A stretch of DNA of 64,000 bases from Streptomyces alboflavus (GTDB lineage Bacteria > Actinomycetota > Actinomycetes > Streptomycetales > Streptomycetaceae), in the NCBI RefSeq assembly GCF_000716675.1, contig NZ_JNXT01000040.1, forward strand, positions 62,001 through 126,000, written 5' to 3'. The notes below the pieces were generated by a model that ran no database searches, had not been told where the DNA came from, and saw only the letters and a list, made by a program, of their open reading frames with translations. Below are positions 10,251-19,049 of this stretch, piece after piece. Made by a program: the position numbers and the translations under genes. Position 1 is the stretch's first letter; each line of letters starts with the position of its first letter.

Positions 10251-10602
10251 TTCGAGGTGGGCCACTTGGGAGGGCGTCGCCACCCAGTACCCATCATCGC
10301 GCCGGGCAAAGGTCCTGTCCTGGGTGCGGCCGACGCGGGCCGTGGCTGGGGGACAAGGACCGGTGACCTCGGGTTCTGTGGTCGCCGGGGGCTTCATGAC
10401 TTGGATCGTGGCTTCTGGGTACACGGGCCACTCGGACCCGCTGGTGTGGTGCCATTTGCCGGGATCGCGCAGGCTGAGGAGGGCGACGCCGAGGGAACCA
10501 CGTGCCCCGCGCCGGACCGGGACGGGGGTTGTGCGAGGCGTGCGAAGGGCGGCACGAGGTGGGCGTCGGTGTCTCCAGGGACAAGGCAATGAGGAGCAGG
10601 TA
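10251..10602. other. gene-free stretch upstream of the LLM oxidoreductase
   Basis: I see no supported coding sequence here on either strand. It lies between the N-terminal debris of the FAD oxidoreductase pseudogene and the start of the luciferase-like gene, so it must hold the promoter for the latter, but no -10/-35 pair stands out. Confidence 0.4.
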
Positions 10603-11562
10603 ATGACGCGTTTCGGATACTTCCTGGCGAGTGAGGAGTTCACACCGGCCGAGTTGCTGGAGCAGGCGCGCGCCGCTGAGCAGGCGGGATTCACCTGCCT
10701 GGCCATTTCCGACCACTACCACCCATGGACGGATGAGCAGGGGCAGAGCCCTTTCGTGTGGTCGATGATCGGCGCGCTCGCCCAGGCGACGTCACTGCCT
10801 GTGACGACATTCGTCACCTGTCCCACCGTACGTATGCACCCAGCGGTCAACGCTCAGGCCGTCGCGACCGCGGGCGTGCTCACCGGCAACCGCTTCCGCT
10901 TCGGCGTGGGCAGCGGTGAGGCCCTCAACGAGCACATCCTGGGTGACGCCTGGCCGGCCGTCGACGTGCGCCTGGAGATGCTGGAGGAGGCCGTCCACGT
11001 CATCCGGGCTCTGCAGAGCGGCGACGAGGTCACCCACCGCGGCAAGCACTACACGGTGGAGAACGCCCGCCTGTACACGGTGCCCGACGAGCCCGTTCCG
11101 ATCTACGTGTCCGGGTTCGGGCCCAAGGCCGCCGCGCTGGCCGGTCGGATCGGGGACGGGTTCGTCACGATGACGCCCGAGGCTGATCTTGTGGGGCAGT
11201 TCCGGCGCGCGGGAGGCGGCCAGAAGCCCGTACTGGGTGGGACGAAGGTGTGCTGGGGAACCGATCGCGATCAGGCGGTCAAGACGGCCCACCGGCTGTG
11301 GCCGACGCAGTTCCTGCCGGGGGAGCTCGGGCAGGTGCTTCCCGACCCCGCCCATTTCGAGCAGGCGGCGACGCTCGTGACCGAAGAGGTCGTCGCCGAC
11401 GGCATGGTCTGCGGCGCCGACGCGGACGAGCACGTCCGCGCCGTGGCCGCGTACGTCGATGCGGGATTCGACGAGGTGTATGTCGGCCAGATCGGGCCCG
11501 ACCAGCAGGGCTTCTTCGACTTCTACCGCAGCGATGTCCTGCCGAGGCTGGATACCCGGTGA
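10603..11562 (+). CDS. F420-dependent LLM-class oxidoreductase
   Basis: A 319-residue luciferase-like TIM-barrel flavoprotein. It begins MTRFGYFLASEEFTPAELLE, has the barrel motif AISDHYHPWTDEQGQSPFVW early on and GVGSGEALNEH after the fourth strand, matching the TIGR03557-type F420-dependent family related to F420-dependent glucose-6-phosphate dehydrogenase. Such enzymes move hydride between F420 and an organic substrate in the cytosol; the substrate is unknown. The frame stays open for 188 codons upstream, but ATG 10603 is preferred because GAGGAG lies six bases before it and the family starts here. It stands alone between decayed genes. Confidence 0.85.
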   Translation: MTRFGYFLASEEFTPAELLEQARAAEQAGFTCLAISDHYHPWTDEQGQSPFVWSMIGALAQATSLPVTTFVTCPTVRMHPAVNAQAVATAGVLTGNRFRFGVGSGEALNEHILGDAWPAVDVRLEMLEEAVHVIRALQSGDEVTHRGKHYTVENARLYTVPDEPVPIYVSGFGPKAAALAGRIGDGFVTMTPEADLVGQFRRAGGGQKPVLGGTKVCWGTDRDQAVKTAHRLWPTQFLPGELGQVLPDPAHFEQAATLVTEEVVADGMVCGADADEHVRAVAAYVDAGFDEVYVGQIGPDQQGFFDFYRSDVLPRLDTR

Positions 11563-11712
11563 CCCCGCGTGCGTGGCCATGTCGATGAGTTCGGGGCTCT
11601 GGGACAGATCTTGGGGAGCCGTCGCGGAGCGTTACCCCGGTGTTCGAGGGCGCGGGAGGGGCTGAGGCTCGGATCCGTACCTGTTGATCTGCCCCACGCG
11701 CTCCGGCAGTGA

Positions 11713-12202
11713 TCAGGCGATGGTGATGTCTCGTGCATGGACCCGTGCTGGGTCAAGGTGGAGTTCGTACGCGGTGCAGCACTCGCTAGATCTCTGTTCC
11801 CACTGCAGTGCCGCAAGGGCACCGTCGATTCAGCCCGTCCTGGCCGTGCAGCCCGCAGCAGCCTCCGTGGTCCCCCTTCAGGTCGGGCAGCAGGTCCGGC
11901 GCGTCGTTGGGATGGAGAACGATGGTATTTCGGGGGCCTGCGGACGTGAGGAACCCGTTTCCGCCGGGATCGGCAACAGCCGGACCTCCGGGAAATACTG
12001 CGACGCATTCGTCCGTGGGAAGGAACGGGGCGCCCCGTGGCTCGGGCTTCAGAGCATAAGACCCCTGGTTCATGGTGGCCGGGGCCCGGCGGGACCCGTC
12101 GGGCCCTATCCGTCCGTCGGACTCGGGCCTGACCGGCGTCTCGGACGGCTGCACAGCCCTGGTCAGAGGGCGAGCACAGGCAGCACATACAAAAGTGATC
12201 AC
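11713..12202 (-). pseudogene. zinc-ribbon hypothetical protein with a frameshift
   Basis: From a GTG at 12202 the minus strand encodes a protein that starts VITFVCAACARPL and later has GCCGLHGQDGLNRRCPCG, so there are two Cys-pair zinc-ribbon halves, a layout I recall from Streptomyces hypothetical proteins. The frame hits TAG at about 11786, directly after GTAVGTEI. Moving one base restores a natural ending, SECCTAYELHLDPARVHARD, that stops at TGA 11713. One extra T is the simplest explanation. It is either a recent pseudogene or a sequencing error. Function unknown. Confidence 0.6.
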
Positions 12203-12251
12203 ACGAAGTTCTAGCCCGCCGAACCTGCATCGGCAAGAGTCCGCTTCCGGA

Positions 12252-12510
12252 CTACTGCAGCAGGATCATCTTGCGTAGGAGTTTGAATCCGGGCTCGGCC
12301 GTAGAGCTGTCTCTTGATCTTCTTGATGCGGTTGACGGTGCCTTCGATGCTGCCGGAGCTCCAGTCGAGAGTGAGGCCGGCGGTCACGGCGTCGAGGTCT
12401 CGGCGCAGGTGGAGTGCGAAGTCGGTGAGCCCAGGCAGGGAGCGTGGCACCGAGGCGGCCGGTGAGTATCTCACCGAAATCACGGACGTTCCCGGCGGCA
12501 GCCCGCTGGC
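12252..12510 (-). pseudogene. ISL3-family transposase C-terminal remnant
   Basis: The minus strand carries VRDFGEILTGRLGATLPAW in one frame, then LPGLTDFALHLRRDLDAVTA and TLDWSSGSIEGTVNRIKKIK in another, then after one extra C the ending GFKLLRKMILLQ and a TAG at 12252. This is the C-terminal WSSGxxEGxxNRIK region and typical tail of ISL3 transposases. The N-terminal two thirds are absent and no terminal repeats were seen, so it is a dead fragment. Confidence 0.8.
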
Positions 12511-12586
12511 ATGGCGGGCGGCGCTTCGGTGTGTTACCGGGGCTTACCGGAGCCTGTGTGCGGGCTGTTGGATACCAGATACCGAC

Positions 12587-13000
12587 TTAGCTCACGTCCC
12601 AGGGGTGCCCTAGACCTTGCGGGAATTCATTGACGAATTGTTCCACTGCCCATCGAGCCGCCTCCTTGTCAACGAGATCCGCTTGCGAGAATTTCCCTTC
12701 CTGCCCCCCGACGTCCAAGACGACCTCCTGTTCTCTGCCTTCTCCTGACTCGCTCTGCAGTTGCAGCAGTTCTCCGCTTTCTAGCTCGCCGGCAACCAAG
12801 AACCTTTGAGGGCCGCCACCGATTCCGAGGTATTCCAAACTCTCTTCGCCGCGCGAAATCGACAGCTCGGTACATACCGATCCGTCGAGTGCGTCGAGCA
12901 GCTCGTGAATCTCGGCAACGGAAGGGTCCCTGACCTCCCTGCAACGCTTTTCCTGCCCAAGCCAAGAGTTCAATACGGCAATCAATTTATCCCCATGCAT
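12587..13000 (-). CDS. Imm1-family immunity protein
   Basis: A 137-residue acidic cytosolic protein. The C-terminal half (YLGIGGGPQRFLVAGELESG, then VVLDVGGQEGKFSQADLVDK) follows the Imm1 pattern in which strand-rich segments precede a GGQ motif and a helix ending in a Trp. Imm1 proteins neutralise deaminase-type polymorphic toxins, usually encoded directly upstream. No toxin gene, WXG or VgrG-like carrier is visible nearby, so this is an orphan that may protect against neighbours' toxins. The base composition is clearly lower in GC than its surroundings, suggesting transfer. ATG at 13000 lacks a clear ribosome site. Confident on family, inferred on role. Confidence 0.7.
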   Translation of the reverse strand: MHGDKLIAVLNSWLGQEKRCREVRDPSVAEIHELLDALDGSVCTELSISRGEESLEYLGIGGGPQRFLVAGELESGELLQLQSESGEGREQEVVLDVGGQEGKFSQADLVDKEAARWAVEQFVNEFPQGLGHPWDVS

Positions 13001-13011
13001 TTAGGATGCGA

Positions 13012-13300
13012 TCGGTGTGGCGAGCTCGGAGGCTGCAGTGAGAAAGCCCGCGGGGGAGGCCTTGCTGACTGTGACGTCCTCGGCGCAGACCACACCCTCT
13101 GGCACAGGAAGCCCGAGACGGCGCAGTCGGGATCGTGCGGTCTCGTCCGGCTGGATGTCACCACTCCCCACGAGCGCTCAGGCAAGGCGCGCTGGGGTGA
13201 GCTTGTCGTCGCGTCGACCAGTGTTGACGAGGACCGTCCCGATCTTCACCCCCGCGACGCCCTCACTCGCGCCATGCCCCCGCAGCCGTCAGCGCTCCGC
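13012..13300 (-). pseudogene. possible remnant with helicase-associated-like repeat
   Basis: This 397-base gap (13001-13397) has no intact gene. One minus-strand frame reads VKIGTVLVNTGRRDDKLTPA followed by RLA and a stop, then continues in frame with DIQPDETARSRLRRLGLPVP to a stop at about 13012. The first part resembles the helicase-associated repeat of actinobacterial helicases, with an internal stop. Evidence is weak and the rest of the gene is absent. Confidence 0.25.
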
Positions 13301-13397
13301 TGACGCGACAAGGCTCCTCCGCATTATTTCGAGGTACTGAAGGTGCTGCTCACGGGCGTGGAACGGCCGTTCCGCCGCCAGGTTGGCCGCCCACTTG

Positions 13398-16300
13398 TCA
13401 TGGTGTATCCGGCTGCCCGCCTCCCAGCGCTCCTGGCGAGCGTGCCTTCAGGCCGCTGCTGCGTCTCCGGTGGCTTCGCGGGAGCCCGTCCTCTTCACGC
13501 CACCGCCGCAGCGTTTCCGTCCGGTCCCTCGTGTCGGGGTGCTCGCTGCCCAGAACCTGCTGGGAGAGCCCGGCAGCCGTTTGCATCTGCTGGACAGCTT
13601 CCTCCCGACGCTCTGCATCCCAGTAGCCGTGGGCGAGGCTGGCGTGGGTGTTCAGAGTGTCGGGATGCTCAGGGCCGAGGAGGCGTTCGCGGTCGGCCAG
13701 GACCTGTTCCTCCAGCGCGATGGCCTCGCTCAAGCGCCCGGCAGATCGGTAGCTGGCAGCGAGACTTGCGTGGGCGAGGAGTGCTTCAGGATGTTCAGGG
13801 CCAAGGACCCGCACGCGGTCGGCCAGGACCTGTTCCCCCAGCGGTATGGCATCATCCAGGCGCCCTGCCGTCCGGTAGCTGGAGGCAAGGTTGCCGCGGA
13901 CGCGCAAGGTATCGGGATGCTCGGGCCCGAGGATGCGCTCGCGGTCGGCCAGCACTTGTTCGTTGAGCGCGATGGATTCCCCGATACGCCCGGCTTTCCA
14001 GAAGCTACCGGCGAGGTTGGCGCGGGCGGTCAAGGTATTGGGATGCTCGGGTCCCAGGATCCGTTCGCGGTCGGCCAGTACCTGCTCCTCCAGCACGAGT
14101 GCCTCAGCCAGTCTGCCAGCCTGCCAGAAACTCTCAGCGAGGTTGGCGCGGGCGCTCAGGGTGTTGGGGTGCTCAGTTCCCAGGATCCGCTCGTAGTCGT
14201 CCGCCACTTGCACTTCGAGCGTGATGGCCTCACTCAGCCGCCCTGCTGTCCGGTAGCTGGTGGCGAGGTTGGCGCGGGAGGCCAGGGTGTCGGGGTGCTC
14301 GGGTCCCAGGATCCGTTCGCGGTCGGCCAGCACCTGCTCCTCCAGTGTGATGGCCGCATCGCCACGCCCCGCTACCCGGTAACTGACAGCGAGGTTGGCG
14401 GTGGAGCGCAGAGTCTGGGGGTGCTCGGGTCCGAGGATCCGTTCGCGGTCGGCCAGTACTTGTTCGTTGAGTGTGATGGCCTCAGCTGTGCGTCCGGCGT
14501 CCTGGTAGTTGGTGGCGAGGTTGGCACGTGTGATCAGAGTGTCGGGGTGCTGGTGGCCGAGGAGGCGTTCGCGGTCGACCAGGATCTGTTCCTCCAGTGC
14601 GATGGCCTCAGTGGTGCGCCCGGCAGCCCAGAAGCAGGAGGCCAGATTGGCGCGGCACGTCAGGGTGTCGGGGTGCTGGCTACCCAGAAGTTGTTCATAA
14701 CCAGCCTGCGCCCGCTCCTGAAGCATGATCGCCTCACTGATTCGCCCGGCGTCCTTGTAGCTGGAGGCGAGGTAAGAACAAGCAGCCAGGGCGTCCGAAT
14801 GCCCAGCGTGCAGCAGCCTCTCCGCCGTCGCCATCTGATGCTGCCAGTAGGTGACGGCTGCTGCCGGGAGCCCGTTGTGCAAGTAACTTTCGCCTGCGCG
14901 GAAAAGGAGCGGGTGCCCGCCCGTCTTCCAGAGGTGCTCGTCGGCCAGGGGGTAGAGGTGGTCGGTGTTCGCGCGCAGGACCGTTGCCCTGGCCATGTCG
15001 TGGTGGTCTTCCTTTGGCCACAGTTCCAGCAGCGCGTTGGCGACTGCCCGCACCAAAGCGCCCTCGTTTTCCTTAGGGAAGGCTTCGCGTGCGGCGCGCG
15101 CGGTCAGTGCGTGGATCCGCACCGCATGGTGCGGATCCTCACGGCGGGTGGTGATCAGGCCGTAGCGGTGCAGGAGCCGCATCGCTCTGCGTGCGGTCAC
15201 CTCGTCCACCGCCAGGGTGCCAGCACTCTCGTCAGGGCTTTCGGCGGTCCCGACTGCCACCGCACCCTGCGATCCCGCCAGGGACGCCACACCTGCATCC
15301 GCACCATGTTCCTGGCCGACACCACCAGAGACGCCGCCTGCCCGGGCGTGGGTGAGGTAGACGGTGACAGCCTGGGTCTGCCAGAACTCCTCGGGGTGTC
15401 CGGCGGGGTCGAGGAACGCGGCCAGGTCGAGTGCTGGTGCGGCGAGCCCGACGGGCTCAGCGGCCTGTGCCGTTGCCAGCGACAGCAGCAGTGCCGCTGC
15501 GACGTCCCGTTCGTACGCCTCCCCGCTCCATCTGGCTGGCAGTGCCTGGCCGAGTTTCTGCTTCTGGTCGTGGAAGTGCTCCACGTACACAGCGCAGGGC
15601 TGGTCTTCGTTGATCATCCATGCGGCCGCGTACCCGAGGGCGAGAGGCAGATGCCCCAGCACCTCCCCGACCTCCTCCACAGCCTCGTCCAGGAGGTGTC
15701 CGGCGTCCGCGAGGACAAGCCGCTCCCGGAGGAACGCCGCGGCCTCGGTGGTCGTGTAGGTGCCGACGTCCAGGACGTGGCGTCCGCCGCCGCTGATGTC
15801 GGCGCCCTTCAGCCTGGTGGTGATCACCGCCCGATGTCGCACCCCGCCACCGCGTTGATCTCCCGATTTCTGCTCTTCTCCGTCACCGTGAATGCTGGTC
15901 GGCGGCCACCAGCCGCGCAGAGCGGCAGGTTCGGTGACATCGTCGAGGACGATCAGCCACGACCTGCTGGTGGTGGCAGCCCAGTTCAGGAACGCCCTCG
16001 CTGCGGTCTCCACGTCCTGTTCGGCCGCTCCTGGAGCCTGGACGCGGTGTGCGGCGGCCGCATACGTGCCCAGAAGCTGTTCGATCCTGGTGGCGTCGGC
16101 CCACAGCACGAGGTCGATTCCGGTGCGTCCTGCGTGGTGGGTGAGGTCGACGGCGAGCTGGGTCTTGCCGACCCCGCCCCCGCCGGACAGCACCTGGCTC
16201 AACACGACCGTACCCGCGGCGCCTTGAGCGCGGTCGACTTGTTCCCGCAAGTCCAGCCGGGGCTGGTACGCAGTGGCCAGGTCGGGGACAGCGCCGACGA

Positions 16301-16514
16301 GCAGGGGCCACGCCACTTCAGCGCGGGGCGGTGGCGGAGAGGTGTGATGGACGTAGGTGCCGATGGACCCGGCCTGGACGACGGGGCCGTTGACCGTTGC
16401 TTCTGAGACGCTGTTGCTGGCCCGGACCACATCATCCTGGCCTGGGCTGGAACCCGGCCCGTCCCAGGGTATCTGCCCGCCAGTAGTGTCCGGTTCATCC
16501 TCCTGGTCCGCCAT
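13398..16514 (-). CDS. NB-ARC/TPR STAND ATPase (NLR-like)
   Basis: A 1038-residue signal-transduction ATPase. Residues 1-60 are disordered and carry an amyloid-like motif at about 34-57. The NB-ARC module has Walker A GGGGVGKT (111-118), Walker B SWLIVLDDV, a sensor segment AVITTRLKG and GLPL-like HLPLALGYAAAW. A winged-helix region follows, then ten 42-residue kinesin-light-chain-type TPRs with consensus LGPEHPDTLxxRANLAxSYR plus a partial eleventh. Such proteins oligomerise on ligand sensing; in bacteria many act in defence or programmed death. ATG 16514 is chosen over upstream codons because GGAG sits just before it and the family begins with the short disordered arm. No effector domain is fused and no obvious effector gene lies beside it. 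Confidence 0.88.
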   Translation of the reverse strand: MADQEDEPDTTGGQIPWDGPGSSPGQDDVVRASNSVSEATVNGPVVQAGSIGTYVHHTSPPPPRAEVAWPLLVGAVPDLATAYQPRLDLREQVDRAQGAAGTVVLSQVLSGGGGVGKTQLAVDLTHHAGRTGIDLVLWADATRIEQLLGTYAAAAHRVQAPGAAEQDVETAARAFLNWAATTSRSWLIVLDDVTEPAALRGWWPPTSIHGDGEEQKSGDQRGGGVRHRAVITTRLKGADISGGGRHVLDVGTYTTTEAAAFLRERLVLADAGHLLDEAVEEVGEVLGHLPLALGYAAAWMINEDQPCAVYVEHFHDQKQKLGQALPARWSGEAYERDVAAALLLSLATAQAAEPVGLAAPALDLAAFLDPAGHPEEFWQTQAVTVYLTHARAGGVSGGVGQEHGADAGVASLAGSQGAVAVGTAESPDESAGTLAVDEVTARRAMRLLHRYGLITTRREDPHHAVRIHALTARAAREAFPKENEGALVRAVANALLELWPKEDHHDMARATVLRANTDHLYPLADEHLWKTGGHPLLFRAGESYLHNGLPAAAVTYWQHQMATAERLLHAGHSDALAACSYLASSYKDAGRISEAIMLQERAQAGYEQLLGSQHPDTLTCRANLASCFWAAGRTTEAIALEEQILVDRERLLGHQHPDTLITRANLATNYQDAGRTAEAITLNEQVLADRERILGPEHPQTLRSTANLAVSYRVAGRGDAAITLEEQVLADRERILGPEHPDTLASRANLATSYRTAGRLSEAITLEVQVADDYERILGTEHPNTLSARANLAESFWQAGRLAEALVLEEQVLADRERILGPEHPNTLTARANLAGSFWKAGRIGESIALNEQVLADRERILGPEHPDTLRVRGNLASSYRTAGRLDDAIPLGEQVLADRVRVLGPEHPEALLAHASLAASYRSAGRLSEAIALEEQVLADRERLLGPEHPDTLNTHASLAHGYWDAERREEAVQQMQTAAGLSQQVLGSEHPDTRDRTETLRRWREEDGLPRSHRRRSSGLKARSPGALGGGQPDTP
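13520..14815 (-). repeat. ten 126-bp coding repeats (TPR array)
   Basis: Units of 126 bp encode the TPRs of the NB-ARC protein. Several neighbouring units are almost identical at DNA level over 40-50 bases (compare positions near 14041, 14291 and 14427), which points to recent unit duplication or gene conversion, not an old array. Confidence 0.85.
16344..16415 (-). other. RHIM-like bacterial amyloid signalling motif (coding)
   Basis: These codons, near the N-terminus of the NB-ARC protein, encode NSVSEATVNGPVVQAGSIG. The VVQAGSI core resembles the V-Q-x-G core of RHIM-like amyloid motifs described at the N-termini of bacterial NLR-like proteins (BASS motifs). In those systems the same motif on a partner effector templates it into an active fibre. 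The motif assignment is by pattern only. Confidence 0.5.
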
Positions 16515-17167
16515 CAACTCCACCCCCAAGCACAGCTGTTCACCATCAGCCTGATCCCACGGTAGAAGGCTGTGCAGGCTTCGGCAGGGCAATTGTCGAC
16601 AGTGCGACAGGACCGTGACCGCCCGTCCGCTCACTCCGACCGAGGCAATACGGGTTCCGCTACTGGCTGGACGAGCGCAGGGCGTTCCAGTGCGCCCTGC
16701 TCATTCGCAATGTCCGGGTCGCTGAATGCATCCCTTCCCCGAGCCACGCCTGCGGAGGCAGCCTCGGGGCCAGCGCCGGGACGTGGCTCGGCGACGAGGC
16801 GACCGAGGTGCGCCCTGAGCCGGTATTGCGGGCGCTTCCGGAGCGCGTGCTCGGTTTGCTGGATGCGGCCCCGTTGCGCCCGCCGGAGCAGCTCATCCCC
16901 ACCCGCACGGTGGTCCTGTACGACGTGACCGACGGGGCCGCCAGGCTGGGGCCACGGGATGAGTCCGGTGGCCCCAGCCGGATGTGTCAGCGGGGGTTTC
17001 GCCGGCAGCAGGCGCTGGCGCGGCGCGTGCCGACTGCCGATCGCGTCGAAGACTGCGGACGTATTCGACGGCTCAACGTGGCCCCTGCCCGCTGCCGTCG
17101 TTCTCGTTCGCGCGGGAGCCTGCTGCGAGCGTGGCCGCTTTGTCGAACGGACCAAGGTAGTTGCGGT
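16515..17167. other. 653-base stretch without a supported gene
   Basis: Open frames exist on both strands but none has a recognisable motif, a ribosome site and codon behaviour together. The plus-strand frame near 16644-16960 (containing RYWLDERRAFQCALLIRNV) has some protein-like texture and may be the trace of a lost gene; I cannot name it. The promoter of the NB-ARC gene must lie at the left edge. Confidence 0.4.
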
Positions 17168-17938
17168 CTAGCCAATCGAGAAGGTGACACCGGGTGCGGC
17201 GTAGTCGACGGGACCGTCGAACCGGGCCGAGGCACGCGCCACCGCCTGCTGCGGGGTGAGGAAACGGCCTACGTGGGTGACGATCAACCGGCCTGCCCGG
17301 GCCCTGCTGGCCGTGTCGCCGGTGTCTTCGGGCGTGTGGTGCACCTGTTCGCCCTCGGTCGGCGCCTGGGCGCTTTCGGCCTCGCACAGCAGCACATCGC
17401 ATCCCTCGGCCAGCCGCGTGAGGTTCGCGCACGGTGCGGTGTCTCCGGAGTAGACCAGCGATCGGTCCTCGGCCTCGATGCGCACGGCGAAGGCCGGGAT
17501 GCCGTGCGCCACCGCCCGGCTGGTCAACGTGAGCGCGCTGACGCGCGCCTGATGCCCGTCCTCCAGCTCATGGACGGCGAAAGCGGACTCGACCGGGCTG
17601 CGCGTCGAGGTGTTGGTCAGGAAGTGGGCGAGCCGGTCAGCGATGCCCGGCGGCCCGTACAGGGGGATGGGTGCGGCAAGCTGAATGTCCGCGAAGAGTG
17701 CCGCGTAATAGGCGGTGAGCAGGTCCGCGCTGTGATCGGCATGCAGGTGCGAGATCCAGATCGCGTCTACCTCGTCGAGCCGGACGTGCCGCTGCAACTG
17801 CGCCAGCGTCCCACTGCCCGCATCCACCCAGACCCGGGTGCCGCCGCTGGATACCAGGTAGCCGGAGCACGGGTTGTCCATGGTTGCGTAGGGCGTGGCA
17901 CACCCCAGGACAGTGAGTCGGAGAAGATCACTACTCAT
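17168..17938 (-). CDS. MBL-fold metallo-hydrolase (RNase Z-like)
   Basis: A 256-residue metallo-beta-lactamase-fold protein with the metal-binding SHLHADHSADL (His64, His66, Asp68, His69), a later GDTAPCANL Asp ligand and the third-site histidines near the C-terminus (VTHVGRF). The order and the opening LTVLGCATPY are like RNase Z/arylsulfatase-type subfamilies acting on phosphodiesters or sulfates in the cytosol; the substrate is unknown. Start ATG 17938 fits the family N-terminus. It lies between debris regions, with an IS982 remnant upstream of it. Confidence 0.85.
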   Translation of the reverse strand: MSSDLLRLTVLGCATPYATMDNPCSGYLVSSGGTRVWVDAGSGTLAQLQRHVRLDEVDAIWISHLHADHSADLLTAYYAALFADIQLAAPIPLYGPPGIADRLAHFLTNTSTRSPVESAFAVHELEDGHQARVSALTLTSRAVAHGIPAFAVRIEAEDRSLVYSGDTAPCANLTRLAEGCDVLLCEAESAQAPTEGEQVHHTPEDTGDTASRARAGRLIVTHVGRFLTPQQAVARASARFDGPVDYAAPGVTFSIG

Positions 17939-17984
17939 GCGAGGAATCTATAGAACGCCTGATCCACAGGCGCTGACAATTTCT

Positions 17985-18330
17985 CGGCTGGAGCAGTAGC
18001 CGTGCTCAGCCCATCCGGCCAGGTCGGAACTCTTGACCGTCAGGCGGCAGCGCCCGCACTTCACCGAGGTGGAGTCGACCACCCACACACCGTCGGTCCG
18101 CAGTGCGGTGTCGACCGCCAGCAGATGAGTGACCTGTTGCATCAGCCCCGCGGCCGTGCGTTGACGCTTGTCGTAGCCAGGCTGCTTGGGCAGGTAAGGG
18201 AACACCTGCCGCCCCCCACGTCTGGCCGCCACGGCGCGGGATGCGGGAAGCACTTCAGCAGGTCGTCCGCCTTCACATGCAGTGCGACGGCGAGGGAGCC
18301 CAAGTCAGCCTTCACACACCGGCATTGGAC
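17985..18330 (-). pseudogene. IS982-family transposase remnant
   Basis: On the minus strand, an N-terminal piece (ADLGSLAVALHVKADDLL) jumps frame to VFPYLPKQPGYDKRQRTAAG, then WVVDSTSVKCGRCRLTVKSS and DLAGWAEHGYCSS. These match the start and the FPYLP and VDSTPV blocks of IS982 transposases. The segment between the N-terminal helix and FPYLP is deleted, and the protein ends before the final catalytic residues. No terminal repeats were found. Confidence 0.75.
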
Positions 18331-18376
18331 TCCCTCACCCCCCACGCGCAGCCGATCGCCCTTAGGGGTAGATTGC

Positions 18377-18793
18377 CTAGCGGGCGGCGGTCCGGGTCTC
18401 CAACGTCTGCTTGAGCAGGCTCATGCCCCGATCCATCCCGCCGCCGATCGTTTCGGCGAGGCCGTCCGGCTGCACCTGGTGGCTCCACACGAACCGGCTG
18501 CGGTCATCCCCATCGGCGACCACCTGCATGATCGAGATATCGGACTCGGGTTGCATGGAGCCGCCGACGACGGAGTAGACCAGGCGACACGCCTGATGGT
18601 CGATCTCCACCAGCCGTTCGTGCACCACGGTCCCATCGACAAACGTGACGACCCGTTCGTCCGGCTTCTCCAGCCGACTCGCGGTCACGAATCCCGGCGC
18701 CATCCGCACGGGGCCGTCGGTGAAGTCACCGATGACCTCCCATACCCGCTGCGCACCGACCTCGATGACGGTCTCCTTCTCCACGAACGCCAT
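18377..18793 (-). CDS. SRPBCC (START-like) family protein
   Basis: A 138-residue single-domain protein: it opens MAFVEKETVIEVGAQRVWEV, continues IGDFTDGPVRMAPGFVTASR, and ends with a long helix (AETIGGGMDRGMSLLKQTLE). This is the helix-grip fold of polyketide cyclase/dehydratase and MxaD-like SRPBCC proteins, which bind hydrophobic ligands. ATG 18793 has AGGGGA six bases upstream. The ligand is unknown and it has no operon partner. Confidence 0.8.
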   Translation of the reverse strand: MAFVEKETVIEVGAQRVWEVIGDFTDGPVRMAPGFVTASRLEKPDERVVTFVDGTVVHERLVEIDHQACRLVYSVVGGSMQPESDISIMQVVADGDDRSRFVWSHQVQPDGLAETIGGGMDRGMSLLKQTLETRTAAR

Positions 18794-19049
18794 ATCTTTT
18801 CCCCTTAGCAATGAGCATGGGCGCGTTGCCGTGCAGGCCGCGCCGGCGGCTTCCTTCGCTGCCACCGGCAATCTAGGGGCCATTGAGGACAGCCGGTGTC
18901 CTAAAGGACGGCGTTCTGCCACGGTCTTGCCGGTGCCGCGTGGGCGCCGACCGGGCGCGGCGGCCCTGGCCCTCACACGCCCTGGACTCCCTGCACCGGC
19001 GCACGGCGCACGGCGCGCGCCCACGAGCACCGAGGGCCGGTCGGGCTGC

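Noticed and set aside
13520..14815. Regular repeats that might be a CRISPR array
   Set aside because: Units are 126 bp, without spacers, and encode TPR helices in frame.
13383..16406. Plus-strand open frame of 1007 codons opposite the NB-ARC gene
   Set aside because: Its repeats are the antisense image of the TPR units; it has no family motif or ribosome site.
16808..17953. Plus-strand ORF of 381 codons
   Set aside because: Mostly antisense to the MBL-fold gene, which has clear metal-binding motifs; no ribosome site.
8700..18376. Integrated prophage or conjugative element
   Set aside because: No integrase, att repeat, structural or transfer gene is present; only transposase fragments.
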